Part shown: positions 7,859-17,174 of the stretch, in pieces
Layout: every line of letters starts with the position of its first letter
How positions within the stretch are numbered: position 1 is the stretch's first letter
Assembly (NCBI RefSeq): GCF_041080795.1
Contig: NZ_CP129674.1
Coordinates: 372,001-436,000 of the forward strand
Source of the DNA: Bifidobacterium sp. WK041_4_12
GTDB taxonomy: Bacteria > Actinomycetota > Actinomycetes > Actinomycetales > Bifidobacteriaceae
Reading direction: 5' to 3'
DNA length: 64,000 nucleotides
The notes under the pieces: model-generated
The model's database searches: none
The model's input: only the letters and a program-made list of their open reading frames with translations
What the model was told of the DNA's origin: nothing
Position numbers and translations under genes: made by a program

Positions 7859-9253
7859 TCAGTCCTTCGTGAGATCGTGGGCCATTTCATCGAATGCCGA
7901 AATGTACGCGTCAACGGCTGCATAATCATGAGCCACCGAAAGCGTCCACTCCTCTTCGCGGCCTGGTGTCATGAACACGCCCCGGTTCATGGCATACAGC
8001 CAGCAGAGTTCGTTGAGTTCACTGCGCTGACCTTCACGGAAGGTGACGTAATCCACGACTTTCTTGGGGGAGAAGGTGATGCAGCCTTTTGCGCCGAAGC
8101 CGACGGCGTATCCTGGGAAGCCAAAGCGTTTGACAACGTCGGTGCAGCCTTCCATGAGCCTGCTGTTCAGATCGTCGAAATGTGCGTAGGCTTCTGGAGT
8201 CAGCACTTGCTCAAGATTGGCGCGCGCGGCGGCAACGCACAGAGGATTGCCGCTGTATGTGCCGACCTGGTACACCTCGCCATCCTCAACGACGCTCATA
8301 ACCTCTTCGGTTCCTCCGATGACTCCCATCGGGAGACCGCCGCCAAGAGCTTTCGAAACGGTAACCATGTCAGGAGTCACGCCGAACAATTGGGTTGCTC
8401 CGCCTGGCCCAATCGTCAAACCGGTCTTCACCTCATCGAAGATCAGCACGATGCCATGCTTTTTGGTGATGGCTCGAACCGCTTCAAGATAGCCTGGTTC
8501 AGGCGGGACGATACCCATGTTCATCAGGCAGGGTTCCATGATCAAACATGCTGGAGGGTTCCCCTCCTTCTCCATTTCAACGATGCGATGTTCAAACGCC
8601 TCCGCGTTATTGAACGGCACGGGCACGGTGAGAGGGATGGTCGCCTTGGGAATACCGGCGCCATAGGGGAGTGACTTGAGATGGTTCGGATCGCCAATCT
8701 TGTCATAGTCCTCACTGATGGAAATCATGACGGCATCGTGATGGCCGTGATAGGAGCCAAAAATCTTCATGAAATAGTCACGATGCGTATACGCTCGCGC
8801 GATGCGGATCGCATCCATGGTCGCTTCGGAACCAGAGTTGGTGTAACGCCATTTTGGTAGGTTGAAACGCTTCGAAAGTTCACCGGCAAGAATGTAATCA
8901 TCCTCATCGGGGACGGCGAAATGCGTTCCTTTCGGGAAGCGCTCGTCGATGGCCTTGCCGATTATGGGGTTGCCGTGGCCTTGAATCATGGCACCGAAGC
9001 CGTTGTGGAAATCGTAATATTCGTTGCCATCAACGTCGTAGATTCTGGAGCCCTTTCCGTGGTCAACGTAAATTGGCCAGGGGTCACGAAGCTGGTACGA
9101 TGACGCGACACCATTGCACAGGTGAACCCGCGCCTTTTCATACATTTCCCGCGACTTGACGAGCTTGCTGTTGAGCAGCTCGCTCTCCTTGGCCGTGAGT
9201 TCCTTAATCCTTGTTGGATTGATAACGGTAGTTCTGTCAATGACTGTTGACAT
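7859..9253 (-). CDS. Class III PLP aminotransferase, glutamate-1-semialdehyde-aminomutase-like
   Basis: A 464-residue enzyme of the HemL-like branch. It shows the substrate-side NSGSEATMDAIRIARAYT (139-156), FGSYHGHHDA (165-174), FDEVKTG (272-278) and the PLP lysine Lys301 in VSKALGGGLPMG. The ATG at 9253 is chosen because GAGGAA lies a few bases upstream. An earlier in-frame ATG (9289) has no such site. It is monocistronic, with its own terminator. Given its polyamine neighbours it may transaminate putrescine, an omega-amino acid or a related amine. No haem pathway genes are nearby. Confidence 0.82.
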   Translation of the reverse strand: MSTVIDRTTVINPTRIKELTAKESELLNSKLVKSREMYEKARVHLCNGVASSYQLRDPWPIYVDHGKGSRIYDVDGNEYYDFHNGFGAMIQGHGNPIIGKAIDERFPKGTHFAVPDEDDYILAGELSKRFNLPKWRYTNSGSEATMDAIRIARAYTHRDYFMKIFGSYHGHHDAVMISISEDYDKIGDPNHLKSLPYGAGIPKATIPLTVPVPFNNAEAFEHRIVEMEKEGNPPACLIMEPCLMNMGIVPPEPGYLEAVRAITKKHGIVLIFDEVKTGLTIGPGGATQLFGVTPDMVTVSKALGGGLPMGVIGGTEEVMSVVEDGEVYQVGTYSGNPLCVAAARANLEQVLTPEAYAHFDDLNSRLMEGCTDVVKRFGFPGYAVGFGAKGCITFSPKKVVDYVTFREGQRSELNELCWLYAMNRGVFMTPGREEEWTLSVAHDYAAVDAYISAFDEMAHDLTKD

Positions 9254-9392
9254 GACGTATTCCTCACTGCTACCGGCCTGCGTAAGCACGATTGCTATGG
9301 TTGAAAACTTGCTATTCGAAACCCGGCCTGCGGTTCTATAAGCAATATAAGCTAATCAGTTATATATTTCCAAGATATTTCGCATATAAACC

Positions 9393-9403
9393 ACGAAATT
9401 CGT
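9393..9403. promoter_or_regulatory. Palindromic candidate operator upstream of the class III aminotransferase
   Basis: ACGAA-A-TTCGT is a perfect 11-bp palindrome in the very AT-rich upstream region. It resembles the palindrome at 7603-7615 before the neighbouring decarboxylase operon. Binding by the nearby Lrp-family regulator is an inference. Confidence 0.35.
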
Positions 9404-9453
9404 AATAAAATGTCATATTTTTTTAAATTATAGGGCGTTGATAGCCGTATGTT

Positions 9454-10617
9454 CTAATGCTGCGCGAAGTCCTCATAGAGTTCGGTGTAATAATCGTTGA
9501 CGGTATTTGAACACTGTTGCTCCAGGGTGAGAGTTTTCGCTTCGGCATCGTTTGGCACCACCGCATTCACCTTGCGCATCGCTTCAGGCAGTAGGTCATC
9601 GCCACCCTTCAGCACGCTTCCCGAGCCGCCGGTCTCTTCAACGGCCTGCTTGTTCTTTGCGTCAAGCATGTAATTCAGGAAGGTCAATGCCTGGCCCACA
9701 TGCTTGGATCCGCGCACAATGGTGGCTGTGTCGACATACATGCTCGTGCCGTCTTTGGGATATACGAACCGTAGATGAGGATTGCTCTGTATGGCCTGGT
9801 ATGCGTCAAAACTCCAAGCCATGCCAAGCTTCTCCTCTCCTGATGCGAGGCGGTCTGCAACACCGTCCGAACTCATGACACCAACCTTGCCTTTGAACGA
9901 TGAAAGCAGGGTGTCGGCCTTTTGATAGTCGGTCTTTCTGGTTGAGCACTGCTTCGCGCCGACAGCGCGTAATGCCGCATTGGCTATCTCCACTTGATCG
10001 TTCAACAGCTGCACCTTTCCTGCCGCTGCCGGCGGATTGAAGAACTGCTTCCATGTCGTTGGCGCTTGCGCACTGCTAAGCACGGTTGAATCGTATACGA
10101 ATCCTGTGTAGCCGACGATATAGGGAATCGAATATTCCTGATGTGGGTCATAATACTGGTGTGTTAGCTCCGTTTTTATCATCGAGGCGTTGGGTAGGCT
10201 GGCAATGTCTATCTTTTGCAGCAGGCCGTCGGCAATCAATTGCTTGACCATGTAATCGCTTGGCATGACAATGTCATATCCTGCGCCGCCGCTGGATTGC
10301 AACTTGGCTTCAAGAGCCTCATTGCTGTCATATGTGTCGATGGTGAGCTTGGTTCCTGTGGCCTTCTCATAGGCTTTCTGCACATCGGGAGTCACATAGT
10401 CGGCCCAGGTGTAAATATGCAATTCGCCGCCGCGTGCGGCCTGCGACCATGTGATTGCCGTGTCACCTGCGCCACCTGAGGGCATGACGCTGTCGCTGAC
10501 ACCTCCGCTGCATGCTGCCAGGGAAATCGCCATGGCCGACGATATCAGCGATGCTGCGATGCGTGCAGCGTTTTTCAGCAGGCGAGGGGAGTGGTGTTGC
10601 CAATGTTGAGCTTTCAT
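9454..10617 (-). CDS. potD: Polyamine ABC transporter, substrate-binding lipoprotein (PotD-like)
   Basis: A 387-residue extracytoplasmic solute-binding protein with a signal peptide and lipobox (AISLAAC). The mature part opens with GGELHIYTWADYVTPDV and contains GAGYDIVMPSDYMV, the IPYIVGYTG strand and ASGEEKLGMAWSFDAYQA, all typical of spermidine/putrescine-binding PotD/PotF. It closes the potABCD operon, 28 bp after potC. An in-frame ATG seven codons upstream (10638) is an alternative start. Agmatine is another plausible ligand given the downstream aguAB genes. Confidence 0.9.
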   Translation of the reverse strand: MKAQHWQHHSPRLLKNAARIAASLISSAMAISLAACSGGVSDSVMPSGGAGDTAITWSQAARGGELHIYTWADYVTPDVQKAYEKATGTKLTIDTYDSNEALEAKLQSSGGAGYDIVMPSDYMVKQLIADGLLQKIDIASLPNASMIKTELTHQYYDPHQEYSIPYIVGYTGFVYDSTVLSSAQAPTTWKQFFNPPAAAGKVQLLNDQVEIANAALRAVGAKQCSTRKTDYQKADTLLSSFKGKVGVMSSDGVADRLASGEEKLGMAWSFDAYQAIQSNPHLRFVYPKDGTSMYVDTATIVRGSKHVGQALTFLNYMLDAKNKQAVEETGGSGSVLKGGDDLLPEAMRKVNAVVPNDAEAKTLTLEQQCSNTVNDYYTELYEDFAQH

Positions 10618-10645
10618 GATGTGTGCCTCATATCCCATAACAACT

Positions 10646-11617
10646 TCATTTGCGGTTCTGTGAACGGGTGAGCAGCGTGGACGTTATCGTAACGATGACT
10701 GCGAGCAGCAGGAGCAGCGTGGCGACCACGTTGACGCTGGGATTCACACCTTTGCGTATCAACGAGAAGATATAGATGGGCAAGGTTGTGGTTCCCGCCG
10801 ATGTAAGAAAATTGGAAATCATGAAATCGTCCATGGAGACGACAAAGGCCATCAAGGCGCCTGAGACGATTGCCGGGGTGAGCATCGGGAGCGTGATGCG
10901 GCGGACGGTCTGCAATGTCGAGGCGCCCAAATCCTCTGCGGCTTCAAAGCATGTGTGGTCAAGGGTTGACAGGCGTGAACGAATCGGCATCACGACGAAG
11001 GGTATGCAGAATGTGGTGTGAGCAAGCACCAGTGGCAGGAAGCCCGGTGTCAGACCAATCAAACGAATCAGTGACATGGTGGAAACACCCAGAACGACCT
11101 CCGGGATAATCAGTGAGACGTTAATCAGCGATGTCGCCAACGTTGAGCCTGCCAATGACATGTGATCAACGGCGAGCACAAACAGTACGCCAATCACGCT
11201 CGAACAGAGCGTTGCGATGCATGCCACCTCAAGTGATGTCAATGTTGCGCCAAGAATGTTGTTGTCGGAAAAGACCCTGCCATACCATTCGAATGAAAAA
11301 CCGTGCCAGAGCAGGGCCTGCTGTCCCCGGTTGAACGAGAATATGATGATGAACAGCATTGGCACATACAGGAATGCCAGCGACAATATGCTCATAAGCG
11401 CCACGAAGGGGAAGCGTTTGAGTGGGTCTTGCCTATTGCCTGAGCGCGTTGTGCTGAACGGTCTGTTGGGCTGCTTGTGAGCCAGCCATTCGGGGCTGGC
11501 AATGGAGTTGGGCTCCTCACCGCTGGCAATTCGGTCGGCCTGGGTTTGTGCGACAAGATCAGCGAATTCAGCATCGTTGCGCTCACTCGTTTTGGTACTG
11601 TCCTTCATGATCTTCAT
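10646..11617 (-). CDS. potC: Polyamine ABC transporter permease PotC-like
   Basis: A 323-residue permease with six predicted membrane spans from about residue 70 on. The EAA loop with FEAAEDLGASTLQTVRRITLPM is present, for contact with the ATPase. The roughly 65-residue hydrophilic N-terminal extension is longer than usual for PotC. It overlaps potB by 4 bp (ATGA). Together the two permeases should form the heterodimeric membrane channel. Confidence 0.9.
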   Translation of the reverse strand: MKIMKDSTKTSERNDAEFADLVAQTQADRIASGEEPNSIASPEWLAHKQPNRPFSTTRSGNRQDPLKRFPFVALMSILSLAFLYVPMLFIIIFSFNRGQQALLWHGFSFEWYGRVFSDNNILGATLTSLEVACIATLCSSVIGVLFVLAVDHMSLAGSTLATSLINVSLIIPEVVLGVSTMSLIRLIGLTPGFLPLVLAHTTFCIPFVVMPIRSRLSTLDHTCFEAAEDLGASTLQTVRRITLPMLTPAIVSGALMAFVVSMDDFMISNFLTSAGTTTLPIYIFSLIRKGVNPSVNVVATLLLLLAVIVTITSTLLTRSQNRK

Positions 11618-12576
11618 AATGTGATCCCCGCATTTCGTGAGGCGCGTCCGCCCATATAGGTGGCGACAGCCATGCCTATGAGCGTGATGACCAGAATGGT
11701 TGTTGACAATGAAGCCCCGAGCGGCCAGTTGCGAGCCTCTGAAAATTCAGAGGCGATGAGATTGCCAACCATCAGCACTCTGCCGCCTCCCAGCAGCACC
11801 GGCTGTAAATATGCGCCGAACGCTGGAATAAAGCACAGTGCAATGCCTGACATGACGCCCGGTCTGGCCGCACGTAGAATGATGCGTCGCATGACGGTGA
11901 GCTTGCGCGCTCCAAGATCATATGCCGCTTCAACAAGACGAAAATCGAAACCGGACAACGTGGAGTACATCGGAAGGATTGCGAAAGGCAGGAAGGTATA
12001 TATCAGGCCGATAACCGATGCGGATTGCGTGTACAGCAGTTGCTGGCTACCGAATCCGAGGAATCTGAGAAGTCCGTTAATCGGACCATTCTCATTGAGA
12101 ATGAGCATCCACGCATAGGTTCGAACCAGCTCGTTGGTCCAGAACGGTATGGTCACGGCCAGCACAAGCAATTGCTGAACGCGTGGCTTTTTCAGCGACA
12201 TCCACAGGGCGATCGGGAAGGACAGCGCGATGCATACGACAGTCGTGAGCAATGCTTGCCATAGCGACGTGCCCAGCACCGACACGTATCGCAAGTCGAA
12301 GGAAACGGTGTCGGTGAAGTTGTGATTGAACAGCAGCGACTCATATGCGTCGGTTGAGAATGAGAAAACGACCCCACCGCCGGATTCCGGTCGGCTCATG
12401 AAGGAGAAGGCAATGATGACGCCGATAGGTCCAAGGGTAAACACCAGGCCCACTAGTACCGCAGGCCACGCATACCAGTGATTGAGCAGACCGGGCAATT
12501 GACGTTGCGCCGTGCCAAAAAGTCTGCGCAGGCCGGTGGCTGGCCTGGCATTGGAAGAATCCATATTGCTGCTCAT
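11614..12576 (-). CDS. potB: Polyamine ABC transporter permease PotB-like
   Basis: A 320-residue inner-membrane permease with about six membrane spans. The EAA motif VEAAYDLGARKLTVMRRIILRAARPG lies near residue 210. It overlaps potA upstream and potC downstream by 4 bp each, so the four subunits are translationally coupled. The N-terminus carries a short cytoplasmic tail before the first span (about residue 35). Confidence 0.9.
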   Translation of the reverse strand: MSSNMDSSNARPATGLRRLFGTAQRQLPGLLNHWYAWPAVLVGLVFTLGPIGVIIAFSFMSRPESGGGVVFSFSTDAYESLLFNHNFTDTVSFDLRYVSVLGTSLWQALLTTVVCIALSFPIALWMSLKKPRVQQLLVLAVTIPFWTNELVRTYAWMLILNENGPINGLLRFLGFGSQQLLYTQSASVIGLIYTFLPFAILPMYSTLSGFDFRLVEAAYDLGARKLTVMRRIILRAARPGVMSGIALCFIPAFGAYLQPVLLGGGRVLMVGNLIASEFSEARNWPLGASLSTTILVITLIGMAVATYMGGRASRNAGITL

Positions 12577-13691
12577 TGATCCACCACCCTGAGATGCTGT
12601 GGGCGAATGCTGAGCGACACCTTCCCATGCTCATGCAACACGTCGGTATTGAATGGTGCAGGCACGCGTACCAAGACAGTTGTGTTATTGTCCAGCTGAA
12701 CCTCGCAACGCATATTGGTTCCCATGAAGGTTTGCGAGATGATCGTGCCGTGTATGGCCGATTCCTTGGGATCGTGCAGCGTGATGTTCTCTGGACGCAC
12801 GGCAAGGGTCAGCGGGGAACCGGTGGGTACCTTTCCCAGATCTTGCTCGACAGGCAGGTCGATGTGTGCAACGGTCACGGCATTGTCATCTGCCTTGTGT
12901 GCCGTTATGAAATTGATGTCTCCGATGAAATCGGCCACAAAGCGGTTGACCGGCTTGTCGTATATCTCCTCGGGCGTGCCAACCTGTTCGGGCTTGCCTT
13001 TTGAAAACACGGCTATATGATCTCCCATCGAAAGCGCCTCCTCCTGATCGTGGGTCACGAACACGAAGGTGATGCCCGTCTCTCGCTGTATGCGCTTCAA
13101 TTCCACCTGCATTTGACGCCTCAGCTTGAAGTCCAGGGCCGAGAGCGATTCGTCCAGCAACAGGACCTTGGGACTTTTTGCCAAGGCGCGGGCGAGAGCG
13201 ACGCGCTGTTGCTGGCCTCCTGAAAGCTGGTCGGGCTTGCGTGCTCCCCGGTCGCCCAGATGGACAAGATCAAGCATTTCCTGTACGCGTTTTCGTATGT
13301 CTGCGCGCGGCTTCCCTTCCATTTCAAGGCCGAACGCGACATTCTCCGCCACCGTGAGGTGTGGGAATAGGGCGTAGCTTTGGAATACGGTGTTTACAGG
13401 CCGCGAATACGGGGGCATGCCGTCAATGCGCGTGTTCCCCAGATATATCTCTCCCGCATCGAGGGATTCCAAACCGGCAATGGCTCGAAGGAGCGTTGTT
13501 TTCCCACATCCGGAAGGGCTAAGCATGACGAAGAATTCACCAGGACGTATTTCGAGATTCGCCTGGTCCAATGCGCGAACTTCGCTTCCTTCGGCGGATG
13601 TAAACACTTTCGTCGCCATATTGATGGTGAGGCCCATCTCTTGATGAGTTTCGAATTGTCGGCTAGTTGTAGCGCTTTGCTTTGATATCAC
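12573..13691 (-). CDS. potA: Polyamine ABC transporter ATP-binding subunit PotA-like, with altered Walker motifs
   Basis: A 372-residue ATPase. GTG 13691 is chosen because GGAGG lies 9-10 bases upstream. The Q-loop (TVFQSYALFPHLT), signature LSGGQQQR (156-163), H-loop (FVTHDQEEALS) and a C-terminal TOBE-type domain are all present. Two normally fixed residues differ. The first Walker A glycine is Ser58 (LSPSGCGKTT), and the proline after the catalytic Glu181 is Ser182 (LLLDESLSALD). Each needs only one base change. The catalytic lysine and glutamate remain, so the protein may be active but impaired. Confidence 0.92.
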   Translation of the reverse strand: MISKQSATTSRQFETHQEMGLTINMATKVFTSAEGSEVRALDQANLEIRPGEFFVMLSPSGCGKTTLLRAIAGLESLDAGEIYLGNTRIDGMPPYSRPVNTVFQSYALFPHLTVAENVAFGLEMEGKPRADIRKRVQEMLDLVHLGDRGARKPDQLSGGQQQRVALARALAKSPKVLLLDESLSALDFKLRRQMQVELKRIQRETGITFVFVTHDQEEALSMGDHIAVFSKGKPEQVGTPEEIYDKPVNRFVADFIGDINFITAHKADDNAVTVAHIDLPVEQDLGKVPTGSPLTLAVRPENITLHDPKESAIHGTIISQTFMGTNMRCEVQLDNNTTVLVRVPAPFNTDVLHEHGKVSLSIRPQHLRVVDQ

Positions 13692-13833
13692 AGCAAACTA
13701 CCTCCTTCGCTGCTGTCCCTCGCGGAGATTTTCTGCCATACAGCTAAGAATGCGCAATCATGGACGAGATGGAGTCAGCAACCTATTGCAACGAAAAACT
13801 AATTTAATTGTGTACTTCGCTACGAATAACACT

Positions 13834-13851
13834 GCAAAATATTCATTTTGC
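13834..13851. promoter_or_regulatory. 18-bp palindrome between potA and the Lrp gene
   Basis: GCAAAAT-ATTC-ATTTTGC lies in the AT-rich divergent spacer (13692-13978) that should hold the promoters of potABCD and lrp. It is a good candidate operator for the adjacent Lrp-family regulator. No ligand or binding data can be deduced. Confidence 0.45.
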
Positions 13852-13978
13852 TATGTAAATCATGAGATTATTACAAATGCTGCTGATTTCATCAAGGTAA
13901 AGAAACGATTACCTCTCAATCTGTTCGTAACATAAGGTCCACAGCGTTATGGGTCTTCGGTGATGAGATAATGGAGGA

Positions 13979-14464
13979 ATGACAGCCAAAACCAATGACA
14001 CAAGCCGAGAAGTCGCTAAACCCTTGCTTGACGATATCAATAAAACAATTATCAAGGAACTGCAAAAAGATGGGCGGCGATCCTTCGTTGCCATAGGCAA
14101 ACTCGTCGGGCTTTCCGAGGCTGCCGTGCGTAGCCGGGTTCAGCGCCTTACCGACAGCGGCATGATTCAAATCGTTGCGGTCACCAATCCCATGCAGCTG
14201 GGATATCATCGTCAGGCCATGATCGGGGTGACCTTGAGTGGCGCGTTGGAGCCGGTCGTTGCCGAGCTCAAGGCCATCACAAACATCGACTACATCGTCG
14301 TGACCGCTGGCAGATATGATCTCTTGCTTGAGGTGTTCTGTGTGTCCGATGCCGAGCTGCTGGACCTGGTGAGTACCATTCGCAAGCTCTCTGGGGTGAA
14401 TCGCACGGAGATTTTCACTTACCTGCAATTGGCCTCCGAACATTATAATTTCGGTGTTCTCTGA
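13979..14464 (+). CDS. Lrp/AsnC-family transcriptional regulator
   Basis: A 161-residue protein with an N-terminal AsnC-type winged helix (LLDDINKTIIKELQKDGRRSF, then IGKLVGLSEAAVRSRVQRLTDSGMIQ, about residues 16-63) and a C-terminal RAM ligand-binding domain (about 75-155, with VTAGRYDLLLEVF). A GGAGGA site lies a few bases before the ATG. It is divergent from potABCD and upstream of the EamA transporter gene. A local regulatory role over the amine genes is inferred from position and from palindromes in the surrounding spacers. Confidence 0.92.
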   Translation: MTAKTNDTSREVAKPLLDDINKTIIKELQKDGRRSFVAIGKLVGLSEAAVRSRVQRLTDSGMIQIVAVTNPMQLGYHRQAMIGVTLSGALEPVVAELKAITNIDYIVVTAGRYDLLLEVFCVSDAELLDLVSTIRKLSGVNRTEIFTYLQLASEHYNFGVL

Positions 14465-14504
14465 GTTTTTGGCAACGATATATATTTCATAAATCTCAAA
14501 TTGC

Positions 14505-14517
14505 TTCGATAATCGAA
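14505..14517. promoter_or_regulatory. 13-bp perfect palindrome upstream of the EamA transporter gene
   Basis: TTCGAT-A-ATCGAA lies about 10 bases before the proposed GTG start of the transporter. It could be an operator for the upstream Lrp-family protein. Confidence 0.35.
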
Positions 14518-14526
14518 ACATAATCA

Positions 14527-15525
14527 GTGCATGCTTGGTTTATGCAAGCTAAGCAGACAGCTCCGCTGTCCACGTCTGAGACGACTGCAGACCGTGGCTC
14601 GGACAAGGCGTATTCGTGCGCCCAGCATCATTCGTCAGTGTTCGGCCGCTTCTCTGGGGTGATTCCGCACGTGATGCTGCTGGGAGCGGCGGCGATCTGG
14701 GGAAGTACATATGCTGTTTCCAAATCTGCGATGGAGGTTATCTCACCGCAATGGCTGCTCGCCATCCGCACTCTGCTGGGTGCGCTCATACTTGGTCTTG
14801 TGTGCCGCCATCGCCTGCACGCCGTGTGCAATCGACGCACGATGATGATGGCAGTTGGCGTGGCCGTCGTATATTACATCGCGTTCCTGGCGCAGATGAA
14901 GGGTCTCACGCTTATCAGTCCGGGACGTAGCGCGTTTCTTAGCGCACTCTATTGTGTGATAATCCCGCTGATTCAATGGGGCATGAGGCATCGTGCACCC
15001 GGCTTGCATCATATTGTCGCTGCCGTGCTGTGTCTGATTGGCGTTGGCTGTGTTGCTCATGACTCCGCCGCAGCCGGATCGGGAATGTCAGTTCTGGGCG
15101 ATGCTTTGACCATTGCCTGTGCCGTGGCGTTCGCCGTGTATTTCTATGCGCTTGGCAGCCTCAGTGCCACCATTGATGCGATGGCGCTCACCTTCGTTAT
15201 TTTTCTGGTCTCAGGCGTGCTGTTTCTCATAGGAGCGTTGTTCACAGAACCATTCCCCACGCATATCGCCCAGCAACATACATGGATTGCCGTGCTGTAC
15301 CTGGTATGCGCAGCCGTCGGAGCCCAGGTGTTGCAAAACCTGGGCCTTGCTCGCACCTCTGCGATGGAAGCGTCCATCGTGCTCTCCACGGACACGGTTT
15401 TTGCCTTGGTGATTTCAGTCATATGGTTCGCGGAACGTCCAAGCGGCATTGCGCTCATCGGTTTTGCCTGTATCTTTTTGGCAGTGCTGCTGGCTGTCAC
15501 GATGGAACGATTTGTCCGCAATTGA
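14527..15525 (+). CDS. EamA/DMT-family transporter
   Basis: A 332-residue membrane protein with about ten predicted spans in two EamA repeats (about residues 50-175 and 190-325), with GAAAIWGSTYAVSK opening the first. DMT proteins of this type usually export amino acids or related metabolites. Neither GTG 14527 nor the in-frame ATG 14542 has a clear ribosome site, so the start is uncertain. Position beside lrp suggests a regulator-exporter pair. The substrate is unknown. Confidence 0.85.
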   Translation: MHAWFMQAKQTAPLSTSETTADRGSDKAYSCAQHHSSVFGRFSGVIPHVMLLGAAAIWGSTYAVSKSAMEVISPQWLLAIRTLLGALILGLVCRHRLHAVCNRRTMMMAVGVAVVYYIAFLAQMKGLTLISPGRSAFLSALYCVIIPLIQWGMRHRAPGLHHIVAAVLCLIGVGCVAHDSAAAGSGMSVLGDALTIACAVAFAVYFYALGSLSATIDAMALTFVIFLVSGVLFLIGALFTEPFPTHIAQQHTWIAVLYLVCAAVGAQVLQNLGLARTSAMEASIVLSTDTVFALVISVIWFAERPSGIALIGFACIFLAVLLAVTMERFVRN

Positions 15526-15595
15526 CCAGCGGAGCGTGAAGATTGGCATGCGAACGCTGCCGTGCTTCCTGACTGGGCGAACCGTGCCTTACAAG

Positions 15596-16951
15596 TCACT
15601 CCTGATGGGTAGAGATAAGCTTCAAGTTCACGAATTCACGAATGCCCGGAGTTCCCATTTCGCGGCCGAATCCTGAATTCTTCACACCGCCGAAGGGCAT
15701 TTCAGCCGAGTCTGCTCCGGATTCGTTGATGTAAACCATCCCGGCATCGATCTGCGCTGCAACGCGAGCCGCCTGCTTGGCATCCGTGGTGAATAGGTAT
15801 GAGCCAAGACCATATGGCGTGTCGTTTGCCAGGGCTATGGCCTCCTCCTCTGAACTCACGCGATAGAATTGCGCGACCGGACCAAAGAACTCTTCATGTC
15901 GGGCCGCCGCACCTTGTGGAATGTCGGTTAGCACGCATGCCGGGAAGAAAGCCCCATGGTTATCCGCAGAACCCATGTCCAGCGTTGCACCCGCATCCAA
16001 TGCGGCATGAACCTGACCGCTCAATCGTTCCGCTGCCTGAACGGAGCACAGGGGCGCAAGCTTGAGTTTGGATGCGAATGCCTTGAATTTGCTGAGGAAT
16101 TCGTCATACAGTGCGTCCACAATGATGAAGCGTTTCGCCCCGTTGCAGATTTGGCCGCAATTTTCAAATCGTGCGGCGGCTCCAGCTTCGACAGCGGCAT
16201 CCATGTTGTCGGTGCTGAGCACAATGAATGGATCGTTTCCACCCAGTTCGCACACGACTTTTTTCAGATGACTACCCGCCTGCTGAGCTATGTCTTTGCC
16301 TGCTCGTTCGGAACCGGTGAGTGAGACGCCTCTCACGCGGGGGTCGGCGATGATGGTACGGACCTGTTCAAAACTTGCATACACATTGGTGTATGCGCCT
16401 TCAGGGAATCCTGCCTGTGAAAAAATCTGCTCCATCGCTGCGGCGGATTGCGGGCATAGTTCTGCATGTTTCAAAATGATGGTGTTGCCAAGCATGAGAT
16501 TGGGGGCAGCGAAGCGGGTAACCTGATAATACGGATAATTCCAAGGTTGAATGCCAAGAAGCACGCCGATTGGTGATTTGCGCATGGTCGCCGTGCCGCC
16601 GGAAACTCTGGCGACCGGTTCATCGTCCAACAATGCGACACCGTGATCGGCATAATAGCGGTAGATGTCGGCGGTGAACCCCACCTCTCCCACGGCTTCC
16701 TCATGGCTTTTGCCCATCTCGTGGGTAATGATGTTCGCAAGGCTTTCCGTATTGCTCGCATAGATGTCAGCCACCTGTGACAGCAGACGTGCGCGTTCGT
16801 GTTTCGTGCTCGTTTTTCCCCATGTGCGATATGCGTGATCCGCGTGGTCGAGAGTCGTGGCTATCTGCTCGTCGCTCGCCAGTGCATACCGTCGTTCGAC
16901 TTCGCCTGTTGCTGGGTTGGTCACTGCATACGATTGTTGCTTCTTGGTCAT
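15596..16951 (-). CDS. NAD(P)-dependent aldehyde dehydrogenase, succinate-semialdehyde-dehydrogenase-like
   Basis: A 451-residue ALDH. The general-base glutamate lies in VCELGGNDPFIV and the catalytic cysteine in ENCGQICNGAKRF. The cofactor segment GVLLGIQPWNYPYYQ and the late EMPFGGVKNSGFGRE are typical of the GabD/Sad branch. ATG 16951 matches the family N-terminus, and an earlier frame start (16978) is less likely. It converges with the EamA gene. With the aminotransferase it could oxidise 4-aminobutanal or succinate semialdehyde from putrescine breakdown, an inference from context. Confidence 0.88.
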   Translation of the reverse strand: MTKKQQSYAVTNPATGEVERRYALASDEQIATTLDHADHAYRTWGKTSTKHERARLLSQVADIYASNTESLANIITHEMGKSHEEAVGEVGFTADIYRYYADHGVALLDDEPVARVSGGTATMRKSPIGVLLGIQPWNYPYYQVTRFAAPNLMLGNTIILKHAELCPQSAAAMEQIFSQAGFPEGAYTNVYASFEQVRTIIADPRVRGVSLTGSERAGKDIAQQAGSHLKKVVCELGGNDPFIVLSTDNMDAAVEAGAAARFENCGQICNGAKRFIIVDALYDEFLSKFKAFASKLKLAPLCSVQAAERLSGQVHAALDAGATLDMGSADNHGAFFPACVLTDIPQGAAARHEEFFGPVAQFYRVSSEEEAIALANDTPYGLGSYLFTTDAKQAARVAAQIDAGMVYINESGADSAEMPFGGVKNSGFGREMGTPGIREFVNLKLISTHQE

Positions 16952-17174
16952 GATGACTGGGGTCCTTAGCATTGACAAATCTGAATAAATAATACTAATA
17001 TAGTGAAATTATTACGATAATACAACGATATACATCACGTATACCGAATATTACCAAGCAAACAATAACAAGGATGTTACATGTGCCTTGTGATGCCCAC
17101 AGCGGCTGCAAGCAGTCATGCCCCCGCATCATATGGCTCGCTGCATGCTTCCATACTGTTCGGAGGTCGTGGTG

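Noticed and set aside
7793..8674. Long plus-strand frame opposite the class III aminotransferase gene
   Set aside because: It is antisense to a gene with clear PLP motifs and begins inside that gene's terminator.
7859..9253. Assignment of the class III enzyme as HemL (haem synthesis)
   Set aside because: It is HemL-like in sequence, but the neighbours are amine genes and no haem gene is near, so the symbol is withheld.
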